From Tubiluchus corallicola (Eukaryota > Priapulida > Priapulimorpha > Priapulimorphida > Tubiluchidae): a DNA stretch of 64,000 bases. The position numbers and the translations under genes were made by a program. The first letter of the stretch is position 1; the number at the start of each line of letters is the position of its first letter. A model generated the notes under the pieces. It made no database searches. It worked only from the letters and a program-made list of their open reading frames with translations, and had not been told where the DNA came from. Positions 51,275-64,000 of this stretch are shown piece by piece. Location of the stretch: the NCBI GenBank assembly GCA_030141605.1, contig JAQGDQ010000513.1, positions 1-64,000 on the forward strand, given 5' to 3'.

Positions 51275-52190
51275 TTTAGTATGAGTACTGATGAGTCTGG
51301 GGTCCCCCTGGTGGATTGTCTTAGTCCAATACTTTCCATGCTCTACCTTGCAAATGCATTTAAGATCCAAACTCCTCCAAAATTAATGCTGATCATGATT
51401 ATGATACCACTGTCTGTGATAACCTTTCTCAACATTATTTTGGATCACTCCTATCCTGCTTTGGAATGCTATGAATCATTCCTATGCTGATGATATTGGA
51501 TGGATTTGTGTATCAAATTTTCAAACTAACACAATAAAAAGGGATTTTCCAAAAAAACTAGAGAAAAGAAATCTTCAAGAAAACCAGTTAAAAACAGAAG
51601 AAAATATTATTGCAAGAGGTCTGGGAAAAAGTGTAAGTACATGGGCACTTTTCTAAGCACCAAAGATGATATTAAAAGCAGAAAGCAACAAGCAACACAT
51701 GCTTTTCTTCAGCACAAGAATGTATTAACTGGCAAGAAATTGTGTCTTAACATAAGACTTTGATTATTTAATGATTACATTACCAGCATATTTATGTACA
51801 ACAGTGAAACTTGGTGTTTAACGATTACTCAAGAAAAGCAGATTGACACATTTCATAGAAACCTTCTTATGAATGTTTTAAAGAAAAGATGGCCATACAT
51901 AATCAAAAGTGGAGATTTATACACCAGAACAAAAGAAATTTCTTAGAGTTCAAAAGTCAAGATCCTAAGATTAAGCCGGCTAGGACATCTTCTGAGATTA
52001 CCAAATGAAGCACCAGTAAGAATCGCCTTAAAGGAAGCCTTAAGACCGTTGCAAAAAAACCAACTGGCAAACCTAAAACAACTTGGATAGCTAAGATAAA
52101 TAAAGATGTTCAACAACTTCAACCAATCTATCTTTAGGAATAGAAGAACTTCGATAGAAGAACAGAAATAGAGCATAAATTGTACAGATT
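51275..52190 (+). pseudogene. decayed LINE reverse transcriptase (motifs B, C, thumb)
   Basis: GVPLVDCLSPILSMLYLANA (motif B), SYADDIGWICVSNFQTN (motif C with YADD), KCKYMGTFLSTKDDIKSRKQ, SIFMYNSETWCLT, HRNLLMNVLKKRWPYIIKSG and RLGHLLRLPNEAPVRIALKE follow in order, interrupted by frameshifts and stops. No 5' or 3' end identified. It lies between the divergent DHX30 and SPOP genes. Confidence 0.88.
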
Positions 52191-52799
52191 GCATGCAACA
52201 TTTTAATGATGAAGAATGTATGTAGTTGAATCGGTGAAATAATAAAATCCATTATTAAAAAATCGATGCTCATTTCTAAAGGAGCGGGTGAATCATGTCA
52301 CAGTTATCGAAATAATAATAAGGCAGAGCAAAAACAGAGGAATTCTGTTGGAATTTTGTTATTTTCATTGATTTGTAATGTTGTTATTATGTATTGCTTG
52401 GGGTTGGGAACAATGATTTCAACTACTTGACCCTGAACTGAACTCGATGATGTCCAAAGCCCCAACCACACCTATTCACTACTGTAAAGATATCAAAGCT
52501 ATCAAAGATATAAAAAGATAATTAATTTATTGAACGCAGCGAACTTTGCCAGCTTATTACATTAGATGCTGTAAAAATTGACTGCCAATTTCTTCAGTGT
52601 GAACAGAATAATGTTCCAAAATTTTCATTGGCTTTGGTGAGCTGTTTTCGCCAAACCAAAATTTAATGTCGTTTACTGATATCAACAAATTTATGACATA
52701 AGGGTTTTCCACCTTAATATAAAAATAATAAACCAGATAGTTAGCTGTTACTGAAATTATAATACGCAAGTACACTCAGGATTCATAGCACCTCTATTT

Positions 52800-53183
52800 A
52801 GCCTTTTATTTCTATGGTTTGTAGTTAGCATTTTATTTGTTTTTCTTGTCGCTTGGTGGCACTAAACGGCTTCATTCTTCCGAAATACCCGGATGTTGCC
52901 CTGAATATTTTAGGTCAACCTTCTGTGGGATTTATTGGCACGGAGGGAAGTCATGTTCATTTTGTGTTATTGTTCAATATCTATTTGAGTGGTACTTTTA
53001 GTCATCACAGATTCTGAGAAATTTGACTACATCAAAGTTTTGTTGTTTTACTTTTTCGCACTAAATTAGAAGACGGAATGGTAGTACAAGTAGCGTTTTG
53101 TGGCACTTCGTGAGTGCGTAATTGTGTGTTATTTTGACAAGTATTTCAACGCTTAACGGTGAAGTTACGCGTAACAAAGAAAG
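52800..53183 (+). promoter_or_regulatory. possible SPOP promoter / non-coding first exon
   Basis: This segment is less AT-rich than its surroundings, has scattered CpGs and ends in a reasonable donor AAAG|GTAATG at 53183. SPOP needs an upstream leader exon joined at 57521. No TATA or Inr is obvious. This is inference only. Confidence 0.2.
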
Positions 53184-54178
53184 GTAATGTCGACATAAAT
53201 ACAACTGATAAATAGTGAACTTGTAAAAATTACCAAGTTTTCATTCATTTAAGTGATTATTGCTTTTATCTGACTTCCATATTGTGTTGCGCAAATAGTT
53301 GTGATGTCAAGCTATTTTGATAATCTTGTGTCAGGTTTTCTCGATGATGACCATTTTTGCATATACTGCTTTGCCTCACATTAATTTTATTATTGAGTAT
53401 TAACATTTTGGTCTGACCGTAATGTACCAATAGAATGATCTACTTCTTTTGTAATAGAAAATTGCTTTTTAAAGCATATATTCGAATCTGCATTGAACTT
53501 GTAATAGACTGTCAAAGGCTTTGAATATCTCCGTTATGTAGAGAAATTTGAATGACTGAACAACTTCACTCTTTACCATAACTAGGAAATCTTTAACCTG
53601 GAAACAGTTCTTTAGTTCTTACCAGACTGTGTTGGGCAACAGCCTTCATAAGCTAAGGTAAAATTATGCATCTACTTAACCGGTTGTAGATTTCTTTGTA
53701 CAACTTTTAGTACTTTTGTTCTTCAAATACGGTTCCCCCACTTAGTTGTTATATTCCAGATGAAGTCATCTAGTCTGCTTAACGTTATAATTTTGCCTAT
53801 TTGTGGTTTAGCGCAGAATTTGTTGGTTTTATTCATGTTGTAAACTTATATCACGTACATCACCTTATCATAGTGTGAAGCAGCACCAAAAAACGTACTA
53901 TTGAGTTTTTCGAGATCAACTCCCCCGCTACAAGCTGTGTCTATCGTTGCTGGCAAAATGATACAAAAATCAAATGCTATTCGTGTTGTCAAGGTACACC
54001 TAAACATAGTTACAATAAATTGGTGAGCAATTTGGGACTTCTGACGTGGCATCATGTTTCTGGTGATTACGGCTGTAATGATACATCTAACTCACTATAC
54101 AATACATATCACGATACACATTGAGTTAACATTTGGAGACTTTAATAAAGAAACTAGATTAAGTTGTTGATATATATA
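53184..54178. other. SPOP 5' intron, nothing recognised
   Basis: AT-rich, no element ends, no conserved frame. Confidence 0.4.
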
Positions 54179-57100
54179 TTTATTTAAAGGAAGAACAAAA
54201 CTCGAACAACATTTATTGCATTTGAATATATAATTAAAAATATTGGAATCACCACACAAAATATGCACATAGAATGCAATGCTTAAAAATGTAAAAGAAA
54301 TTTAAATATTTTTTATCTCCTGTCAAACGAACATTGCAGCCGGCATATTTAAAAAAGATGATGTAAGCTGGTGACTGCTGGGCAGCGTGAGTGCCGTGAA
54401 AACAAGCTTTGATGAAGGTACGCGTTAAGAAATTTCCACACTTTACTCAGAAGTTAGCACGTTACCACAGTTATTCTAGCATTGTGTTCAATTGTGTTTA
54501 TGTAAAAATTAGTCATAGGATCAATTATGCCTAAGTTTAATGTGATTACATAGCTTTAATTCACAGGATTATACCACAAAATGTATCAGTATTATACATT
54601 AATTGCGTAAATGCAATTAATTTACAGACTTTTGTTGACTTTCACATGCACATGTAAAATTGCGAGCATACAGTAGGTTAAATATATATATATATATATA
54701 TGTTAGATTTATCAAACAATTTTAAGACTGCTAAGTGCTAAAACTATTCAGCAAACTGTTTGATTTCTGTTTATACTCTTGTTTGTTTGTATTGTAAGCC
54801 ACCAGAAATGCAAAACTTTTCAGTACTTTTGATTTAAAATATGCTGATGCATTTTCTAGTCCACATTTGCTGCAAGCCATTTCAGAAACTTATAAGCAGA
54901 AACATAATTAGCCTGCTTTAGATTATTGTTCTAAACACATTGCACAAGCTTCAACTGCTTCCTTGCTTATTTACAATACATTCTACAGCTGTAGCTTGTA
55001 TTATTTCACTGATTGTTTTTATCAGGGGACAGTCAAGCATGTGCTAAATATGATTATCGCGATACTGGTACTTGTTCCTATGTCATCACAAAAGATATTA
55101 CGATGCATCAGTGTATCATCACAGGCCTACTGGTCACATCGATGTATCGTGAAAAAATTACGCATGTTTAATTTCGACATTAAATTATTATCATGATGGA
55201 TCATCGTGATGTCATACTACTTATCTGTACACAGTGGCGTTGACTGACGATTATAAGATTTTGTTGTGATGAAGTGATAGTGTGGAAGTGTGGACAGTGT
55301 GCATTAGGACCAAGCTCTTGATAAAATGCAAAAACAACAATAAAGTTGCTTCTTTTTCTAACAAGTATATTAAAAAAACACTGTTTTTTCTATTGCAAAA
55401 CCAGTACTGCAAAATCTTTCTATTCTCTTTTCCGATTGCTTTCAGATTCTGAAGTTGCCTCAAATGCATTAATTTTAAAAGTGGTAATCAAAAATAATGA
55501 ATGAATTGAAAATTTTTGACGTCTTTTATTATTGTTGATCAATTTCAATGCCTGGAAAGTTGGGTTTATATGGGTGATTAAGACAAACTATATTTGTTTT
55601 TGTGAAAAGTGATAAGTGAGATGGCAATTTTTTATATCTGCTGTTTGCTCTAGAAAGTTTGCTATTGTGAACAAAAGCTTTTTTACCCCACAATTTTTTA
55701 TACTTCCATAGTTTTGACATATAAAATTCATGGGGTTTGGGACAACTCAGTTGCACAACATTTTTTTTAATTTTGGAGTTTTTATAGTTAAGCTGTGTAT
55801 AACAGAAGGTGGAAAGGGAGCAGAAAACGTACACAATTCTGTGAGCACTGCATTTTAAACATTGCAATAGGTTGCAATGTAAACTTCGACACATGCTAGT
55901 CAGTGAGATCATTTATGTGTTGAAAGCTCAAACGATGAGTTTTCACACTTCGTATAAATTTTATTATCATGAGAATAATTTATGGAAGACAAAGTTGTTC
56001 AGATGTTGAAGTGGCATCCCTGTGTTATATTTAAATGCCCGATTCCTATGAACAGGAATGCCACAATGTTATGTCTTAATCGCCACCTTTTACAGCACTC
56101 GTGTAAAATCAATTAATGTCAGTTGTCATGCTTTCTGTTTTTTTAACAAGCAATAAGAATACATCTGGCACGGAATTCAGTTGGCCGAATTCTTTACTTG
56201 ATAAGTTATAGATGGGGCATATAGATTAGTTATTGGATTAGAATTCAGATTTTTTGACATCTAGTAAATTAACTCTCATTGAGTTAAAGCAAAAGCCAAG
56301 TATCTCGGGAAGTTGAGCTTATTCTAATATTTGACAAAAATGTTAGGTTGTTGCAGCAATAAAACTGTGATATGTGCCTTCTGTAATTAGTAAAATCAAT
56401 TTAAAGTCGCCCTGACTTCACGCTTGGGCGCACTCATTTTAGACGAAAAATGCCTTCATCCGGTTTCCCTTCAATATGAACACTTATCCGGCCAGCAGTC
56501 GGGCTTCAGTAATCTTTTCTTGACTTATAGAGCGAACTCTATAAACTAAGTAACCCACGTGGTACCTACTGTATGCTCGCAATTTTACATGTGTATCTTA
56601 GTCAACAAAAGTCTGTAAATTAACCCTTTCAGTCCCAAATTATTTTTTTAATAAAAAATTTTTTGGCTTGGTACTTTTGTTCAGTTTGTCCATCTTGTTT
56701 ACACATAATTATTTTTTTCTACCTGTGCCCATATGCTAAATATATCCTGTATCCCACGGGATACATTGGGATTCAATGGAAGCATAAAATGTGCTTCATT
56801 TTGCAGTTGCTGATAATTTTTTAAAGTATTTAAGACATTTAGCGTGCATGCTATGCTGATCTGTACAAAGTCGTCTCTAAAGTACTGTACCTTGCACAGT
56901 TTTTTATGCTATGTAAATTTTCTAGTTTGCCATTTTATCACCATTTTTAGTCTATTGTTATTGGCTTAAATCAAAATAACTATTAACAGATCAAATAACT
57001 GTCTGTTTTAAAATTTTATTAGTGCTAAAGGCAGAAAATATTTCATATCCCACGGGATACAACGGGTATGAAAGGGTTAATTACATTTACGCAATTAACG

Positions 57101-57502
57101 TATGCTACTTACACATTTTACGGTATAATCCTGTGGATTAAAGCTATGTAACAACTTTAAACTTGATCATAATTGACCAAATGACATTTTTACATAAACA
57201 CAATTGAATACAATGCTAGAATAACTGAACTTCTGAGTGAACTGTAGAAATTTCTTAACGCGCACCTTCATCAAAGCTTGCTTTCACGGCACTCACGCTA
57301 CCCAGCAGTCACCAGCTTAGGTTATATTTTTCAAATATGCCGGCTGCAATGTTTGTTTGACAGGAGATAAAAAATATTTAAATTTCTTTTACATGTTTAA
57401 GCATTGCATTCGTTGTGCATATTTTGTGCGGTGTTTCCAATATTTTTAATTATGTATTCAAATGCAATAAATGTTGTTCGAGTTTTCTTCTTCCTTTAAA
57501 TA
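54179..57502. repeat. 3.3-kb element or duplication with ~500-bp inverted arms
   Basis: 54179-54679 is repeated in reverse complement at 56564-57502 (TTATTTAAAGGAAGAA / TTCTTCCTTTAAATAA at the outer ends, TGCTCGC/GCGAGCA at the inner ends). The right arm is longer because of a 453-bp insertion. The spacer 54680-56563 has no recognisable transposase. The right end lies 18 bp before the SPOP exon. Confidence 0.85.
56624..57076. mobile_element. piggyBac-like MITE in TTAA, empty site present in opposite arm
   Basis: TTAA-CCCTTTCAGTCCC at left and GGGTATGAAAGGG-TTAA at right. The other inverted-repeat arm shows the same locus as a single TTAA (around 54620-54640, AATTAATTTACAG). ATCCCACGGGATA motifs occur near both ends. 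Confidence 0.88.
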
Positions 57503-57520
57503 AGTTTTCTCCTATTTCAG

Positions 57521-57689
57521 GTGAAGTGAGGCTGTTGGTGTTTGTTTTTTTCTCACAAGTCTCGTAGCCGATTAAACCGTCACCCTGGCGTCTGATTCAT
57601 CTAGTATGGCCGTGTCCCGAGTGCCGACCCCTCCGCCACCTGCAGAAATGTGTTCAGTACCAGTTGCGGAAAACTGGTGCTACACACAG
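57521..57689 (+). CDS. SPOP: SPOP first coding exon (5' UTR plus 28 codons)
   Basis: SPOP is the MATH-BTB substrate adaptor of Cullin-3 ubiquitin ligases, acting in nuclear speckles. The exon follows acceptor CTATTTCAG. The ATG is at 57606, and 28 codons encode [12 protein letters not shown] and [11 protein letters not shown] up to donor CAG|GTATGT at 57690. The SRVP-PPPPAEM...PVAE-WCYTQ N-terminus, and an exon end exactly at WCYTQ, are characteristic of SPOP/roadkill. The MATH (from about residue 29), BTB and BACK exons must lie beyond 64000, as I found none in the remaining 6.3 kb. The leader 57521-57605 implies at least one non-coding exon upstream. Confidence 0.93.
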
Positions 57690-60600
57690 GTATGTTCAAA
57701 TTGTTTTTTGATTGTTAACTTCCTTCTGTTTGATTAATTAAGTAAGCAGAATCTTCTTAATTTACCCCCGTTTTTTATTTATTTATTTTTTATTTGATTT
57801 ACGCTGATTAAGCAAATCGTTCTTGCTTTTTTCCTTGTTATGTAAATAATGTCATCATCATTATTGGATGCTATCATTACTGGTGTAATCAAATATCTTT
57901 ATTTTAGGCCAAAAAGTGCTGCTCGAATGTTCAATACTCCTGGGTTAGATAACAATTTTTAATGCAAACCGATTTCGGTTACCTACTGTTGGTAACTAAT
58001 TTTGTAACTTATATTCATTCAGGCAATGCCTGCTGCTCTGACAGGACTACCATTGTTAAAACTGTTTGCCTGTTTACTATGTTAAAAATTTCCGTGCTAA
58101 TCTTCATACGTACGGTAGTCGCCATAGTTGCACGACGCGCCATTCAGGGTTGCCTGACGACCGAGTCTTTCTTAGGACAAAAGTAAGCCAGATGCAGCAA
58201 AATTTAGCCTATCCTAAGCAGCATAATAGCAAAAAATAAGCAATACTTGTGAGTCTAATCTCGTTTTTACAATGAATCAATGACTAATAGTCGATATTTA
58301 TATTAATCAACCACAGGCGACCATATTATCAATAATGATTATGATTTTTGTTAAAATTAGATCATTTTTAAGTACACATCCTTCAGTTAAATCGAATGGC
58401 AATGCAGTTGCAATATGTACATTTTGTTTTTCTAAAAGAACTTTCAAACTTGATAATCACCTTACAATTTTTTACACAAAGTATTGTCGCATTTATGTTT
58501 GTATTGTCTTTTCTTTTTAACTGGTTACCACAAAAATTCTAGGTAACCGAACGACAGGTTACGCAAGCCAAATACAACGAGAAGTTGTTTTACAAATACG
58601 CAAATTTTTGAAATTTCTTTCGAGGCCTGTATTTGGTTGAAAAGTTCTGTGTTTTCTGGCTGGATTATTTAAAGGCTTATGTAGTGTAGCGTGTTGGTCA
58701 CTGCAAGTGCAATAGCGTTTTTATTCGACGCTGCGCATAAGTAATTATTTTTTCCGTCGCCTATTTGTAGTCTATTTTGTCAGGACATAGATGAGTATGT
58801 TGGAGTGTGTCTTTGTGAAGAATATTCATTATAATGCACTGGGAAAATACCAAAAGTAATAATCACCAATCTGATGCACAAATCTGACAGTATAAGTCAG
58901 CTCTCTCTTACTAATGCAGTTCGGTCAAACAAAAATCATTGCTTTTTGCTTGACGCAAAACAGGTGTGGCGTTAGCAGTGTCTCATAAACCATCTGACGC
59001 TTTATTGATACGCTATTATCATATGATTTTAGTACAAGACATACATTGTGTGATATGTGCATAGTATCATTGGTACAGCACCAACTGCAAACTTGTACGT
59101 ATGGTACAATTCATACTATACGTGATATAAGAAAAATAAATTGGATTACTGTTTTCTATTTTTTTTTGAAATTTATTTCTCGAGTGATAACATTTTCTCT
59201 TGCATGTCGTGTGACTCAATTCTGCGTACATTGTGCTTGGGGTTCTGAATTACAATTTCAAACTGTCGTATAAATTTCCATGTGCAATGAAATGCGTATG
59301 GAGTGAAGTTCGTAGAATTAATGTTAAGCAAAATTTAGTGTCATTTTAAGCTTTTCTGGCGATGGCGTTGGAATTCATTTGTAGTACCATTTTGAAATCT
59401 TGTACTGTACAGTATTTTTCACTTCTTTAAACAAAACTACATTAACTGGTTGCGACTATTCGAGTTTTCTATGGCGGATCTAGATAACAAAATTAAACTA
59501 ATGAAATAAAGTAGTGCTTAAGTTTATTGCTTAAGCACTATTTTATTTCAGTAGATTTAGTTCTGTTGTATGAGTCGGCTTAATAGCTCCCAGGAACTAG
59601 TGTTTTTTTTATGTTTATGTAAAACCCGACTTTAAATAAAGTTTGATTTGATTTGAGATCTCTCTCATTTATGTAAACTGCAGGCAAAATTTTGTAAAAC
59701 TAGTTTAAATTGGAATTCAGTCTTATTATGCAAATTTGTGATAATATTTATGTCTTTCTCTACGTATCGTGGGTAGTTGTTGTAGTTACCTATTCATTCA
59801 TGCTGTAATGCTGCATGTTTGCATTCTAAAAATTTTTATCCGTTTTTGAACTTTATTTCCGTGAACCTTGCTGAGTTTATACGTGTACTCTCAGTTATAG
59901 TGTATAAATTTCGATACCAAAGGCATCGTTCTAACACCTTGGTAAAAGTCACGTTTTTTCTTTGTTGTTTTTTGTGTAGTCATTATGGTCATCTAACCAC
60001 ATTATCTGCGCTACGTTTGAACGTTCATAATTGTGATAGACGCTGCATCGTCAGTGGTTCATCACTTTGTTTACACAATATATTTTGCGTGCTTAATGTG
60101 TTTATAAATGTTTCTGACTGGCGGTGATTACCTAGTTTGGTCATTGACGTTCGTAATGTTGTTGGCTATAAACTCCAATGAACTTCCTTAATGGACGTTG
60201 TGTCACCCAGTTCCTTTGAGACGTACTCGTGTGCAAAACGTAAAGTATAATGTCCTTATCTCTGACATATAATACGTTTAGCTGCATAAATCCATTGTCG
60301 ATGATTTGTCAGCGCCGATTATAGTTCAAAAACTCGAAGCAGAAATGCAAACAAATTTCTATTTAGCTTTTGTGTCCAGTAGGTTTTGTTCAGTCGGTGG
60401 CGTATAGGTTCAACAGCCACACTGAATGGGCTGGGGGTGTTCAGACTGCATGCTTAGTACGTGAGTGGCCGGTAACAAGCGCTGCTCTGACCAGTATTCT
60501 TGGCATTTATTGCAAGTTCAACAAACTAGATTGCCCCGACTGTTTGGCAGTGCTTGCTCAATTTAAGCCAACTTACCCTCTACGCATTACACACGTCTTG

Positions 60601-61880
60601 TAAATAGGTAATCGCGTATGATAACGTTTAAAATTCCAGTTTTGGCATTGTTTTTACTATTAGAATCGCAAGTGAATACGATGAATAATCATTTGGCACT
60701 TAATATCATGTTATAGTTCATGTTTCTGCACTAATAAAATCATTAATTAATCAGCGCACGTATTTTAAAAAAGAGAATTATTTGATACCGCTTAAAGGGC
60801 GCGTCCTCTTTCACGTCAGGAGAAGGTAGTATTACAGTACTGGCTTTTAATTAACAGAAGCTTCTGTATTCTTTGTTTTTAAGGTAAGTTTGATCAACCC
60901 TATTTTATGCTGCAGAGGTACTTCAAATAGGACCGAATGTGCTGCTTAGACTGCAAGAACTCTGGGTCTTTTAAACCCTTCTCATTCAAATCGCAAACGT
61001 TAAAAGTGTGCATTCTTTTTCTGTCATTGCTTTTAGCTGTTTTTCTGTTTCACAACTATAACTAGGGCCGAGAATGCTGCGTACACCGGGTACAAGTCGT
61101 TGCTGCGAATACTGGGTACTTTGTAGACCACCAATTTCGAATAAATATAAGACAAGTTCTGCCCTCAGCCAACATAAGCGAGATTTATCTAAAAAGAGAT
61201 AAAGATGTGTACCAGGCATATGTAAATATTGTTAGAGATGTTGTGCGGAAAAATTGTTATAAAGAAATTCAAATTATATTCACAGAAAAACAGGTACTGA
61301 GTTAATAGTTATATAAATTATAGTGTAAACTATGTATATAGTTTAAATTTATTCTTAATTGGCACTATGTATAATCTTGTCATCGTAAATAGTTATATTT
61401 TGTAAACGAACCTCTGCAAATAGAGGGGAAACAATGTATTCATTGTTTAATAAAAGACTTATAAAAATGGGTACTTTATCCATATCCGTTTCCATTTACG
61501 AAACAGAAAATACCAAGTTGATTATTTACATGCAGAAATGCCAAGTCTGTTCTGAGACGTCCTGGGTTCAAACTTCAAATAGCAAAAGTTAAATGTTCCA
61601 TCGGTTAAAGCATTTAGTTTTTCGACAGAATTTCCACTTGCTTGAGATACATTTCTCTACTCTGGTTACTGTTCCTTATCGAGACCGGTCCAAATAGAGC
61701 CCATAACTTCTTATCTAGAATAGCTTATGGAGGCTGGATTAGACCGAACCTGATCTCGATCCTTATACTAGCTTGCTAGATTTATTAGTAAGGATAAATC
61801 AGATGTTAGAAGCGCTAGGTATTTTTTGACATGGATTTCGATGACGTTTTCAGTCTAATTTAGTTTCAGTAATTGCGCTG
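57690..61880. other. SPOP intron, largely featureless
   Basis: No MATH-domain exon found. It contains a 21-bp-stem palindrome at 59502-59550 and a possible LINE 3'-end-like tail (TTTAATAAAAGAC) near 61440-61460. The remaining frames have no recognisable content. Confidence 0.5.
59502..59550. repeat. near-perfect palindrome (hairpin)
   Basis: TGAAATAAAGTAGTGCTTAA and its reverse complement TTAAGCACTATTTTATTTCA are separated by a few bases. The single mismatch would be G-U in RNA. Confidence 0.85.
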
Positions 61881-62930
61881 TAGATATAAAATAATAAGAT
61901 TTGCATGTTGTGTTACAGCATCTCCGTAGATATAAAATAATAAGATTTGCATGTTGTGTTACAACATCTCTGTAGATATAAAATAATAAGATTTGCAAGT
62001 TGTGTTACAACATCTCTGTAGGTATAAAATAATAAGATTTGCATGTTGTGTTACAACATCTCTGTAGATATGAAATAATAAGATTTGCATGTTGTGTTAC
62101 AACATCTCTGTAGATATAAAATAATAAGATTTGCATGTTGTGTTACAACATCTCTGTAGATATAAAATAATAAGATTTGCATGTTGTGTTACAACATCTC
62201 TGTAGGTATAAAATAATAAGATTTGCATGTTGTGTTACAACATCTCTGTAGATATAAAATAATAAGATTTGCATGTTGTGTTACAACATCTCTGTAGATA
62301 TAAAATAATAAGATTTGCATGTTGTGTTACAACATCTCTGTAGATATAAAATAATATGATTTGCATGTTGTGTTACAACATCTCTGTAGATATGAAATAA
62401 TAAGATTTGCATGTTGTGTTACAACATCTCTGTAGATATGAAATAATAAGATTTGCATGTTGTGTTACAACATCTCTGTAGGTATAAAATAATAAGATTT
62501 GCATGTTGTGTTACAACATCTCTGTAGATATAAAATAATAAGATTTGCATGTTGTGTTACAACATCTCTGTAGATATAAAATAATAAGATTTGCATGTTG
62601 TGTTACAACATCTCTGTAGCTATAAAATAATAAGATTTGCATGTTGTGTTACAACATCTCTGTAGATATAAAATAATAAGATTTGCATGTTGTGTTACAA
62701 CATCTCTGTAGATATAAAATAATAAGATTTGCATGTTGTGTTACAACATCTCTGTAGATATAAAATAATAAGATTTGCATGTTGTGTTACAACATCTCTG
62801 TAGATATAAAATAATAAGATTTGCATGTTGTGTTACAACATCTCTGTAGATATGAAATAATAAGATTTGCATGTTGTGTTACAACATCTCTGTAGATATA
62901 AAATAATAAGATTTGCATGTTGTGTTACAA
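61881..62930 (+). repeat. 46-bp minisatellite, ~23 copies
   Basis: The unit TAGATATAAAATAATAAGAT + TTGCATGTTGTGTTACAACATCTCTG is almost invariant (A/G at one position, a few single changes). Each unit contains a small inverted repeat TGTTGT/ACAACA. In the SPOP intron. Confidence 0.97.
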
Positions 62931-63819
62931 GTAAATGATTTTCAAACTGCTTAGACTTTACTTACATCTTGTCGCTTGACTTCAAATGGTACTTTTCGTA
63001 TGTAAGCTAATAATTAAGGTCCTAATTAGAGACTTTATTAAACAAACCAGTTATGCATCGAGCAATTAACAGCGTTTTTTACGAATCTCCTGAAGTATAA
63101 GCGGAATATTTGACTAGATTAGACCGTGAGTTGCCGTAAAATCATTAAAGTGTGTAGAAGCGTGTTACATGTATGTATGTAAGGTTATCAGGACATTGTG
63201 TTTGGTGCAACGTAGTTGTTGTTACTGAGCCTGCTGTTTGTTTACGCTAAACCCAATGCCATGTATCTGGGACTAGGTTGTTGGTTATATTATTTTTTCT
63301 GTGGTGTAATTGCGAAATGCGCAGTTTCGTTTAACTAGCTCTGCTAGGGGTGTAACACTTCTAATTTGATCAATGTTAAAAGCATACATTAACCTAATTC
63401 AGCACAGTTTACTTAACTGGGCCTTGATGGAGTGGATTGGAAACAGTACAGCGCTTCACTGAGTCTTTCAGCTGCTTTTTAATCATGGAGAGGCGAAACA
63501 AAAAAAAATGGGGCGGAAAATGTTTTTATCGTATGTTCGTTAAACGAAAGTAGGTTGATTTTCCATATCCTGCAGTCTCATTTTGAGGTATACATTTTAA
63601 CACCTATAACAGTGCCAAAACGTCTCTGATAGCTAAATAATACTTTAAAAACTTATGGCGAGCCCAACTAGTGATGGCGTCACAATTGAACCTAATTTTC
63701 AACAGCACAAATATTCCGTGAGCGTGTTATAATACAGTGTTACTGTACAGCATTCGGTGTGATATGCAAAAACTCGGCAAATTTTAAGGGTAAGATTCAA
63801 ATCTCATTTAAAATTTTCC
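62931..63819. other. SPOP intron, nothing recognised
   Basis: AT-rich intron without motifs I can support. Confidence 0.4.
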
Positions 63820-63990
63820 GCTGTGCTCACGCGTGAGCTGTCGAACGTGTTTACCACGTCACAACTGAGCACCTGTGAACTGAGAGAAGTACAGCGTCTG
63901 TTTCTGAGATGCATGTGTTAGTGCCGTCTAGCTAGCGAATGACGAAATGTATGTAACAGCTAGGAACTAGCCACGCGAACACAAAATTAC
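63820..63990 (+). repeat. dispersed repeat, copy 2 (SPOP intron)
   Basis: Copy of 6395-6585, running to the window edge. Confidence 0.65.
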
Positions 63991-64000
63991 CATTCTTTGG

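Noticed and set aside
54963-55196. 77-codon hydrophobic + strand frame
   Set aside because: No signal beyond AT-rich hydrophobic codons, no family resemblance, within a repeat spacer.
55529-55912. 127-codon minus-strand frame in the SPOP upstream repeat
   Set aside because: No recognisable domain, AT-driven composition, and it lies in the spacer of an inverted repeat.
61881-62930. CRISPR-like regular repeats
   Set aside because: Units are contiguous with no unique spacers, in an animal gene intron; an ordinary minisatellite.

Overview
This is a stretch of an animal nuclear genome, AT-rich, with short coding exons split by long introns full of small DNA transposons. I place it in Metazoa, most likely a marine invertebrate, because three animal genes can be read by eye across splice sites: epsilon-tubulin, the helicase DHX30 and the E3-ligase adaptor SPOP. 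The 5S-derived SINE and the mix of pogo/Tigger, hAT and piggyBac-like MITEs fit that, but I cannot name a phylum.

Layout. (1) 1-2.55 kb: arms of a large inverted duplication that runs off the left edge. (2) 2.9-13.1 kb, + strand: the last five coding exons (C-terminal half) of epsilon-tubulin (TUBE1). Its introns hold MITEs, a fresh 2-kb non-LTR retrotransposon copy with an exact 13-bp target duplication, and a 45-bp minisatellite. (3) 13.5-50.9 kb, - strand: a complete 23-exon DHX30-like gene. Summed exons give 3315 nt, an uninterrupted 1104-residue protein with every splice phase matching. It lies tail-to-tail with TUBE1, with only about 475 bp between the two stop codons. Its introns carry six copies of one MITE family, at least a dozen other elements, a 5S-rRNA-derived SINE and a tRNA-derived SINE. 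(4) 51.3-52.2 kb: a decayed LINE fragment. (5) 52.8-64 kb, + strand: the 5' part of SPOP. Only its first coding exon (57606-57689) is in the window. A 3.3-kb inverted repeat lies just upstream of it, and a 1-kb 46-bp minisatellite lies in the following intron.

The three host genes are not an operon and share no pathway: TUBE1 serves centriole triplet assembly, DHX30 mitochondrial ribosome/RNA work (an acid-free, Arg-rich N-terminus looks like a mitochondrial presequence), and SPOP Cul3-dependent ubiquitination. The main interest is structural: inverted intronic repeats tightly flanking two TUBE1 exons (a circular-RNA geometry), the 5S SINE, a piggyBac-type insertion whose empty site survives in the opposite repeat arm, and MITE families with different ends sharing one core. 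I found no prokaryotic-type system, CRISPR array or viral genome.
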